The notes below the pieces were generated by a model, which searched no databases, was not told where the DNA came from, and saw nothing but the letters and a program-made list of their open reading frames with translations. Positions 6,164-11,329 of a stretch of DNA of 11,329 bases are shown here, in pieces. Location of the stretch: the NCBI GenBank assembly GCA_027297085.1, contig JAPUIL010000531.1, positions 1 through 11,329 on the forward strand. Reading direction: 5' to 3'. The position numbers and the translations under genes were made by a program. Position 1 is the first letter of the stretch, and every line of letters begins with the position of its first letter. This stretch comes from Verrucomicrobiota bacterium. GTDB taxonomy: Bacteria; Verrucomicrobiota; Verrucomicrobiia; Opitutales; UBA2995.

Positions 6164-7317
6164 CACTTTAAAGCGTTTAAGAGAATTTCAATATTTGTAT
6201 GCCAGGAGGCGTAATTGGTGTATCCTTCCCAATCTGGAGTTACTCTTCCACTAGTTGATAGCATCTTGCTTAGTCCGGTCGATAGGCCGTTTAATGAGTC
6301 TGGCTCACAGAAAACGCCCAAAGAATAATCTTCAACACATTTCTTGAGCGGGCTGTTCCCAGCAGACGCAATTACAGGTTTATTATAATTTGCAGCGATG
6401 TTCAATACCCCGCTTTGTGACCGAAAGGTTTCATCATAAGTTAATACGATGAAGTCGCATAGACTGAAATAATAGTCCGTCTTTGGTTCCGAAATAAACC
6501 CTTCGTCGAAGGCCACTCGGTTACTAACTTTTAGCTCATTTGCGAGGTTCTGGTAATAGGCTATATCTTTGTCTTTTTTGCTCTGATTTCGACCAGCTAC
6601 CAACAAATACACATCTTCATGTGCTGTCATCGCCTCAATAAATATATCCAAATTTTTATTATCCCGTATGAACCCGTAGGAGAGAAATAACTTTGCACCC
6701 TCCGGCACCGAGATTGGCGGACTGAAGTTTTCTTTCTCCGCTGCTGGGGGACTTTTTTCGTAGACGCCTACTGGCACTTCAAGAACCTCAATCCGATTCG
6801 GAAGTTTACATTCAGCGGGTAGCTTTTCGTGAATGAGCAAAACCGAAAATATTGAGAAAGCCAAATGGTTCGAAATATTATGAAACCATACCGGTCCCAA
6901 CCGGTAGTCCCTGACTGGATCATGTAAGTTTGTAATATAGGTGATCCCCAGTAATCGGGAAAAAATTAAGTGAGGCCATATCCAGAAAGGAGAGAAGTAC
7001 TCCGAGTAACTATCCAAAAATACGACAGATGGCCTTTTTGTGATAACAGATAGCGCGAGAATATAAAAATTTAGGATATCAATAACTATGTTTGCCAGCC
7101 CTTTAAGTATTCGGTTTCCGGAACCAATATGTCCAAGCAGTAATCTCTTCACAGTGTAATCGAGTTTCTTATGGCTCAAAAACTTTTTTGACGCCAAGAC
7201 AACCACATCAATATCACGCTCAATAAGCTCTCTAACCTGATAGTTGATGTGCTCTGCCAAACCACCCACGTCCGATGGTGTATAAACTAGAAACTTTGGC
7301 TGTGTCTTACCTGACAT
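6163..7317 (-). CDS. GT4-like glycosyltransferase
   Basis: The 384-aa protein has the GT-B two-domain layout. An N-terminal acceptor-side domain carries GGLAEH at 18-23. A C-terminal nucleotide-sugar domain has the first-strand segment SYGFIRDNKNLD (213-224) and the family's E-rich region, YDETFRSQSG (294-303) leading to NKPVIAS (312-318). There is no signal peptide; one hydrophobic stretch (about 76-92) could associate with the membrane, as is common in GT4 enzymes acting on lipid-linked glycans. It is first in the operon with hddA and the hddC-gmhB fusion, and its stop overlaps the hddA start. A natural reading is that it transfers the heptose made by its neighbours onto a surface glycan, but donor and acceptor cannot be read from sequence. 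It starts at ATG 7317; an AGGAAA lies too far upstream to be a normal Shine-Dalgarno. Confidence 0.87.
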   Translation of the reverse strand: MSGKTQPKFLVYTPSDVGGLAEHINYQVRELIERDIDVVVLASKKFLSHKKLDYTVKRLLLGHIGSGNRILKGLANIVIDILNFYILALSVITKRPSVVFLDSYSEYFSPFWIWPHLIFSRLLGITYITNLHDPVRDYRLGPVWFHNISNHLAFSIFSVLLIHEKLPAECKLPNRIEVLEVPVGVYEKSPPAAEKENFSPPISVPEGAKLFLSYGFIRDNKNLDIFIEAMTAHEDVYLLVAGRNQSKKDKDIAYYQNLANELKVSNRVAFDEGFISEPKTDYYFSLCDFIVLTYDETFRSQSGVLNIAANYNKPVIASAGNSPLKKCVEDYSLGVFCEPDSLNGLSTGLSKMLSTSGRVTPDWEGYTNYASWHTNIEILLNALK

Positions 7318-7357
7318 GCAATATGCTCGATTTCCTGTGATGGAGAACTGTCGATCC

Positions 7358-7387
7358 TTTCAATAGTGATAGCTCTAACAATTGAAA
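7358..7387. repeat. Inverted repeat TTTCAAT-N16-ATTGAAA upstream of the glycosyltransferase operon
   Basis: Arms at 7358-7364 and 7381-7387 are exact reverse complements. They share the ATTGAAA/TTTCAAT core with the inverted repeat at 41-65, but with opposite arm order in neither case and a wider spacer here. It sits 41-70 bp before the minus-strand ATG at 7317, where a promoter or operator for the heptose operon would be expected. No clear -35/-10 pair could be picked. Confidence 0.3.
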
Positions 7388-7449
7388 CAAAACACACTCA
7401 ATAGTCCAAACAACAGCATCATCAACACCAAAGAAGGAGCGATAGCTCT
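7365..7449. repeat. Direct repeat pair AG(T/C)GATAGCTCT
   Basis: The 12-mers at 7365-7376 and 7438-7449 differ at one base and lie 73 bp apart in the gap between the heptose operon and clpB. The flanks do not align, so this is not a tandem duplication of the whole segment. They could be paired protein-binding sites. Confidence 0.25.
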
Positions 7450-7452
7450 TTT
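7433..7452 (-). terminator. Weak candidate terminator hairpin after clpB
   Basis: GAGC (7437-7440) and GCTC (7445-7448) pair around a GATA loop, about 85 to 100 bases past the clpB stop. On the minus strand a CTTCTTT tract follows. In the + orientation the stem extends to 8 bp with G-U pairs and ends in TTTT, yet no + gene leads into it. The stem is short and the U-tract interrupted, so this is tentative. Confidence 0.25.
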
Positions 7453-7534
7453 CACAACCTAGTTAAGCCCATTTCGGCATACCCTCGAAGCGAATACCAA
7501 ATGGCAATCTTCAATATCACCGTAACAACCTAGA

Positions 7535-10138
7535 CTAAGCCGCCTGAGAATGCGCATGGACCACTAGTCCAGATTCCCCCAGCCCCACTTCGATGACGCT
7601 GCCCTCAGCTATTTGCCCCTCAATGAGCTGCCGGGCAATCGCCGTTTCCAAGTGCTTCTGTATAAACCGCTTCAGTGGTCGGGCTCCGTACACCGGGTCA
7701 AACCCTTTCTCCGCAATCCATTCAACCACGGTTTCTGGAACCTGCATATCTATACCGCGCATCTTTAGCCGCAACCGCAGTTCATTCAGAAGTAAATCAA
7801 CGATTTTTTCGATCTCCTCCAGCTCGAGCGTTTTGAAAATCAGAGAATCGTCAATGCGGTTCAGAAACTCAGGCCTGAACATTCTGCGAAGGTCAGCAAA
7901 AATCGACTCCCTGACGGACTCCGATACAGGTCCTTGTTCTACTGCCTCCATAAGGCGATGACTTCCCAGATTGGAGGTCATAATAATGACTGTATTCTTA
8001 AAGTCCACCGTACGTCCGTGCGAATCAGTTATCCGTCCATCATCAAGTATCTGTAATAACACATTGAATACGTCCGGATGCGCTTTCTCAATTTCATCGA
8101 ATAACACAACTGAATACGGTTTGCGTCGCACCGCTTCCGTTAATTGACCGCCGTCATCGAAACCTACATATCCTGGAGGAGCTCCAATCATTCTGGATAC
8201 TGCATGTTTCTCCATGTACTCCGACATATCCAGGCGGATAATATTGTCCTCACTATCAAACAAAGCCTGGGCAAGGGTCTTGGCCAACTCCGTTTTTCCA
8301 ACCCCGGTCGGACCCAGGAACAAAAACGAACCTATGGGCCGTCGTGGATCCTTGATACCAGCGCGTGCACGCAGGATCGATTCTGCAACAGCCGTCACTG
8401 CTTCATCCTGGCCGATCACGCGCTCGTGGAGCACATGATCCAATTGTAGAAGCTTTTCTTTCTCTCCTTCCAAGAGTCGTGTAACCGGAACCCCTGTCCA
8501 ACGGGATACGATTTCGGCGATCTCTTCTGAAGAAACCTCCTCCTTTAATAACTTTGTTTTTTCGGAGGTCGATTGTTCAAGTTCAGCTAATTTCTCTTCC
8601 ATCTGCGGGATTTTACCGTGTTTAAGCACCGCAACTTCGTTCAAATCGTATGAGCGCTCTGCTCTCTCCATCGCCTGCTTGGCGGCTTCGAGTTCTTCAC
8701 GTAGCTTTTGCACATGGCCCAATTCATCTTTTTCCTTCTGCCACTGACGACGAAGGGTACCGGCAGTTTCCTTCAAATCTACTAGTTCCTTCTTTAAATC
8801 AGTTAGTCTCCGCTTACTGGCCTCATCCGTCTCCTGTCTTAAAGCGGCATCCTCGATCTCCAACTGCATAACTTTACGCTGTAACGAATCCAGCTCTGCA
8901 GGCAGACTGTCCATCTCGGTACGAATCGTAGCACAAGCTTCATCAATTAGATCGATAGCCTTATCGGGCAGGAAACGGTCAGAAATATAGCGATTTGAAA
9001 GAACGGCTGCGTTCACGAGCGCATTGTCCTGGATACGGACCCCATGGTACACTTCGAACCGTTCCTTCAATCCGCGCAGGATGGAAATCGACTCTTCTAC
9101 GGTTGGCTGGTCAACCAGGACGGTTTGGAAACGACGTTCAAAAGCGGCATCTTTTTCCACATGCTTCCGATATTCATCCAAGGTCGTTGCACCAATACAA
9201 TGTAACTCACCCCTGGCCAGCATCGGCTTCAGAAGATTACCCGCGTCCATAGCTCCATCCACTCTGCCAGCTCCCACTACCGTATGAAGCTCATCGATAA
9301 AGAGTATGATTCTGCCCTCACTGGTTTTGATCTCTTTAAGGACAGCTTTAAGTCGTTCCTCAAATTCTCCACGATACTTGGCCCCGGCAATCAAAGAGCC
9401 CATATCCAACGAAAAAACGATACGGTCCCTCAGCCCCTCGGGCACGTCGCCGCGGACAATCCGTTGAGCAAGCCCTTCAACGATCGCGGTTTTACCAACT
9501 CCTGGCTCTCCAATCAAAACAGGATTATTTTTTGTCTTCCGTGATAAAATCCGTATCACACGACGAATCTCCTCATCCCGTCCTATCACCGGATCAATTT
9601 TGTTGGCACGTGCAAGCTCTACCAAATCGACACCATATTTCTCCAATACATTGTAAGTGTTTTCCGGGTTGGGAGTCGTCACCCGCTGACTCCCACGCAA
9701 TTCTTGCAGCGCTTTGAGCACACTTTTCTTATCAAGATTAAAGCTCTCAAACAAGGAGCTGATCGCAGCTGGCTTATTGATTTCGAGCAATCCAACAAAC
9801 AAGTGCTCTACACTTATAAACTCATCGTGAAGGCGTTTAGACTCCTTCTCAGCCTCGGCAAACACTTGGTTTAGCGCCTGGGTCACATACACTTTAGATG
9901 TATCTATGCTGCCTGAGGCCTTGGGCAATTTTTCTAATTCACGGTCCAGAGCAAGAGAAAGCGCATTTGCGGTTAATGACAATTGGGATAGCAACTCGGG
10001 TACAATGCCATGCTCCTGCTCAACCAAGGCTTTAAGCAGATGCAATGTGTCCACTTCAGGATTCCCGGCGGTCTGAGCATATTGCTGGGCATCTTGAACG
10101 GCTTGTACAGACATTTCGGTAAATTTTTGAGTATTCAT
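7535..10138 (-). CDS. clpB: ClpB ATP-dependent disaggregase
   Basis: ClpB is a hexameric cytoplasmic AAA+ chaperone that threads aggregated proteins through its pore together with DnaK. Numbering from ATG 10138 gives 867 aa, close to the usual 850-870. The order is: Clp N-domain (about 1-145); NBD1 with Walker A GEPGVGKT (210-217), pore loop KYRG (254-257) and Walker B IILFIDE (277-283); a coiled-coil middle domain (about 390-530); NBD2 with Walker A GPTGVGKT (609-616), pore loop GYVG (656-659), Walker B VVLFDE (677-682); and sensor-2 GARPLKR (818-824). All catalytic motifs look intact, and the middle domain marks it as ClpB rather than ClpA or ClpC. The frame stays open to 10204, but the first 18 residues from 10138 align without gaps to the E. 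coli ClpB start, so that ATG is chosen. It lies within a perfect inverted repeat, suggesting operator control. No Shine-Dalgarno is visible. Confidence 0.97.
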   Translation of the reverse strand: MNTQKFTEMSVQAVQDAQQYAQTAGNPEVDTLHLLKALVEQEHGIVPELLSQLSLTANALSLALDRELEKLPKASGSIDTSKVYVTQALNQVFAEAEKESKRLHDEFISVEHLFVGLLEINKPAAISSLFESFNLDKKSVLKALQELRGSQRVTTPNPENTYNVLEKYGVDLVELARANKIDPVIGRDEEIRRVIRILSRKTKNNPVLIGEPGVGKTAIVEGLAQRIVRGDVPEGLRDRIVFSLDMGSLIAGAKYRGEFEERLKAVLKEIKTSEGRIILFIDELHTVVGAGRVDGAMDAGNLLKPMLARGELHCIGATTLDEYRKHVEKDAAFERRFQTVLVDQPTVEESISILRGLKERFEVYHGVRIQDNALVNAAVLSNRYISDRFLPDKAIDLIDEACATIRTEMDSLPAELDSLQRKVMQLEIEDAALRQETDEASKRRLTDLKKELVDLKETAGTLRRQWQKEKDELGHVQKLREELEAAKQAMERAERSYDLNEVAVLKHGKIPQMEEKLAELEQSTSEKTKLLKEEVSSEEIAEIVSRWTGVPVTRLLEGEKEKLLQLDHVLHERVIGQDEAVTAVAESILRARAGIKDPRRPIGSFLFLGPTGVGKTELAKTLAQALFDSEDNIIRLDMSEYMEKHAVSRMIGAPPGYVGFDDGGQLTEAVRRKPYSVVLFDEIEKAHPDVFNVLLQILDDGRITDSHGRTVDFKNTVIIMTSNLGSHRLMEAVEQGPVSESVRESIFADLRRMFRPEFLNRIDDSLIFKTLELEEIEKIVDLLLNELRLRLKMRGIDMQVPETVVEWIAEKGFDPVYGARPLKRFIQKHLETAIARQLIEGQIAEGSVIEVGLGESGLVVHAHSQAA

Positions 10139-10158
10139 GCATTCACAAATTGCATGAA
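10134..10158 (-). promoter_or_regulatory. Inverted repeat over the clpB start, possible operator
   Basis: On the minus strand, TTCATGCA (10158-10151) and TGCATGAA (10141-10134) are perfect 8-bp arms with a 9-bp spacer. The clpB ATG (10138-10136) lies in the second arm. The N9 spacing resembles the CIRCE operator bound by HrcA, but the arm sequence differs from CIRCE (TTAGCACTC). Bound by a dimeric repressor, or folded as an mRNA hairpin hiding the start codon, it could restrict clpB expression. Confidence 0.45.
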
Positions 10159-10191
10159 CCATACCGAAAAAAGCGCCGGAATTTTCCAAGC

Positions 10192-10221
10192 AACATAGGA
10201 CCACTAATCACTCTAAAACAA
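10192..10221 (-). promoter_or_regulatory. Possible clpB promoter
   Basis: Read on the minus strand, TTGTTT (10221-10216), an 18-bp spacer and TATGTT (10197-10192) resemble a sigma70 promoter with about 46 nt of leader before the ATG. The boxes match the consensus only moderately. No clear heat-shock sigma32 pair was found. Confidence 0.28.
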
Positions 10222-10260
10222 CGACTTACAGAATAAATATTTGGGGGGTAAATTTGCTGT

Positions 10261-10301
10261 GATTGCGACACAAAGGGAAATAATCGTCAAGATAGCGACA
10301 C
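10261..10301. repeat. Direct repeats GAT(T/A)GCGACAC, 30 bp apart
   Basis: Copies at 10261-10271 and 10291-10301 match at 10 of 11 bases. Their 30-bp period places them on about the same face of the helix. They lie between the lipoprotein gene and clpB, roughly 125-165 bp upstream of the clpB start, so they may be regulator sites. Confidence 0.3.
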
Positions 10302-10306
10302 TACGT

Positions 10307-10334
10307 CTCAGAAAATCAAGGTCGGCTTTCTGAG
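10307..10334 (-). other. Hairpin downstream of the lipoprotein gene
   Basis: CTCAGAAA (10307-10314) and TTTCTGAG (10327-10334) form a perfect 8-bp stem with a 12-nt loop, about 30 nt past the lipoprotein stop. No U-run follows on the minus strand, so it is at best an atypical terminator or a 3'-end stabiliser. Confidence 0.35.
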
Positions 10335-10363
10335 TGAATCTCTGCGCCTTTATGGCCCAGATG

Positions 10364-10846
10364 TTAATTCGCCTCGATCTTGAGGATCTCAATCGGAGTC
10401 CCCCACATTTGAATACCAAGGATTTGTTCCTGGGGCTTCGCAACCACCCGGACGTTTAACCCATCTACCTTAAAATCCTGTTCCAGGTACTCGGGGAAAT
10501 ATTTGTTACCATCTTCGGTCATGATTCCAAAGAAGCCGCCCTCGAGTTCCACATACTTGATAAAGCCCAATATCGTCAGGTTGTCGGGTTCCACTACTTC
10601 TGGCTCTGGCTGGATTTCAATTACCTCTTCGACAAGCTCTTCGCCTGTTGGTGCATCGGGTTCTTCTACAACAACCACCTCAACTACAGGCTCTTCCACA
10701 ACTTGGGGCTTCGGCTCTTGTGTGACCATCGGCGTAGGATGAAGCTCTTGGGTATTGACCTCATTTTCCGTTTCTACGGTAGAGCAGCCAGCAAGGAACA
10801 GTCCAATGGCTAGCCATAAGATGCAGGTTGGTTTCGTTTGAGTCAT
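10364..10846 (-). CDS. Small lipoprotein with acidic Pro/Val/Glu-rich linker
   Basis: The 160-aa product begins with a short basic segment and hydrophobic core ending in a lipobox LAGC (18-21), so signal peptidase II should cleave before C21. Ser at +2 would favour the outer membrane under the E. coli sorting rule. Residues about 30-91 are low complexity, rich in Glu, Pro and Val, and probably an extended spacer. The C-terminal part (about 92-160) is a compact, beta-rich domain with GGFFGIMTEDG (102-112) and MWGTPIEILKI (147-157). I recall similar short domains in uncharacterised bacterial and archaeal proteins, but cannot name a family or function. It starts at ATG 10846, 8 bp after the upstream small gene, with no Shine-Dalgarno. 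A glycan- or envelope-related role is only a guess from location. Confidence 0.82.
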   Translation of the reverse strand: MTQTKPTCILWLAIGLFLAGCSTVETENEVNTQELHPTPMVTQEPKPQVVEEPVVEVVVVEEPDAPTGEELVEEVIEIQPEPEVVEPDNLTILGFIKYVELEGGFFGIMTEDGNKYFPEYLEQDFKVDGLNVRVVAKPQEQILGIQMWGTPIEILKIEAN

Positions 10847-10854
10847 GGAGATTG

Positions 10855-11082
10855 TTAAGGAGCGATTTGGGTTTCGACGGTCAATTTACCTTCATAAACC
10901 CAATGATAGCAAAGTTCTTCCTTAGTATTCTTGAACGCCATCTTCTTAAATTTCAAGTCCTGTGTCACATGACTATTCGCGATCGGAATCACGTAACTGT
11001 CTTCAGGCCACAAATCAGGAATCGGCAACTTATTTGAAGCTTCCGAGACTTGCTTTAGCGAAGGAATAAATGGAGTGCCCAT
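10855..11082 (-). CDS. Hypothetical 75-aa protein
   Basis: This open frame encodes a mixed-composition 75-residue protein without signal peptide, membrane segment or recognised motif. Its middle (PIPDLWPEDSYVIPI, 20-34) and the segment EELCYHWVYEGKL (55-67) read like a folded protein rather than noise. It ends 8 bp before the lipoprotein ATG on the same strand, which suggests co-transcription. Against it: it is short, lacks a Shine-Dalgarno, and a 69-aa frame overlaps on the other strand. Function is unknown. Confidence 0.5.
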   Translation of the reverse strand: MGTPFIPSLKQVSEASNKLPIPDLWPEDSYVIPIANSHVTQDLKFKKMAFKNTKEELCYHWVYEGKLTVETQIAP

Positions 11083-11175
11083 GCTTTGTTGGAGAACTAA
11101 CTCATTAAAAAAGTTCCTTTACCGAAAACTCAACACCTGAAATGAATTTATCGCTCTGAAATTTGGCTCACTGTT

Positions 11176-11329
11176 ATGAAAGAACGACTCATGGTATTTG
11201 GAATAGCTTTTATGTTTAGCTGCCTGGCTATTATGTTCTTTCTGCACTTCCGCAAAGTTCGCTCCGGAGAAGCAAGTCTCGTCAGGCGCTGGGTAAATGC
11301 GGCTGGAGAGGTAGGACCGGTCATCGAGT
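11176..11329 (+). CDS. Membrane-anchored protein, 3' end outside the window
   Basis: From ATG 11176 the frame is open for 51 codons to the window edge. Residues about 6-24 form one hydrophobic segment (VFGIAFMFSCLAIMFFLHF region), followed by a basic stretch (FRKVR, 25-29) and then a soluble-looking region. This suggests an N-terminal membrane anchor or uncleaved signal. No lipobox is seen. It is divergent from the 75-aa gene, 93 bp away. There is too little sequence to assign a family, and the start has no Shine-Dalgarno. Confidence 0.55.
   Translation, partial: MKERLMVFGIAFMFSCLAIMFFLHFRKVRSGEASLVRRWVNAAGEVGPVIE

Noticed and set aside
10139..10204. Longer ClpB start at 10204 or 10162
   Set aside because: The added residues have no counterpart in ClpB, while the sequence from 10138 aligns gap-free with the known N-terminus. 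The repeat would then be inside the gene.
10225..10250. Heat-shock sigma32 promoter suggested by the minus-strand poly-C and AAAT
   Set aside because: No CTTGAA-like -35 box lies 13-16 bp upstream.
10213..10443. Minus-strand 76-aa frame with a hydrophobic stretch downstream of the lipoprotein
   Set aside because: It overlaps the end of the better-supported lipoprotein gene in another frame, runs through the hairpin and direct repeats, and has no coding-like composition.
10503..10742. Ser/Thr/Gly-rich plus-strand frame
   Set aside because: It is the complement of the lipoprotein's Glu/Pro/Val-rich linker, whose biased codons leave the other strand free of stops.

Overview
The window looks like chromosomal DNA from a Gram-negative-type bacterium of moderate GC. 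It has a lipobox lipoprotein, nucleotide-activated heptose enzymes and a ClpB disaggregase. The style (two-component regulators without kinases, an HddC-GmhB fusion, almost no Shine-Dalgarno motifs) would fit a Verrucomicrobiota-like or Bacteroidota-like genome. That placement is inference, because no rRNA or other phylogenetic marker is present. No mobile element, tRNA, rRNA or CRISPR array was seen.

Layout. Positions 1-163 hold no recognisable gene but contain two perfect inverted repeats. A NarL/LuxR-type response regulator (164-841, GTG start) and a stand-alone CheY-like receiver (1028-1390) follow on the + strand, with no histidine kinase in view. A putative terminator (1428-1465) separates them from a two-domain ABC permease of the iron(III)/thiamine type (1500-3194), which has no ATPase or binding-protein gene beside it.

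Heptose module, 3298-7317. A GmhA-type isomerase on + (3298-3909) faces a tightly overlapped minus-strand operon: GT4 glycosyltransferase (7317-6163), HddA-type GHMP kinase (6163-5120), and an HddC guanylyltransferase fused to a GmhB phosphatase (5123-3918). Together they encode every step from sedoheptulose 7-phosphate to GDP-D-glycero-alpha-D-manno-heptose, plus a glycosyltransferase that may use the product. GmhA makes D-glycero-D-manno-heptose 7-phosphate, HddA phosphorylates C1, the GmhB domain removes the 7-phosphate, and the HddC domain adds GMP. The product would feed an S-layer glycan, capsule, O-antigen or similar surface glycan. The GmhB domain appears to have lost its zinc ligands.

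Right side, minus strand. clpB (10138-7535) has an 8-N9-8 perfect inverted repeat lying across its start codon, and a pair of 11-bp direct repeats 30 bp apart farther upstream. Upstream of it are a small lipoprotein gene with an acidic Pro/Val/Glu-rich linker (10846-10364) and a plausible 75-aa gene (11082-10855). A membrane-anchored protein gene starts at 11176 on + and runs off the window.

Gene-free stretches are 1-163, 842-1027, 1391-1499, 3195-3297, 7318-7534, 10139-10363 and 11083-11175. None exceeds 300 bp, and what is visible in them is listed as features. If the 75-aa gene is not real, 10847-11175 would be a 329-bp gap.
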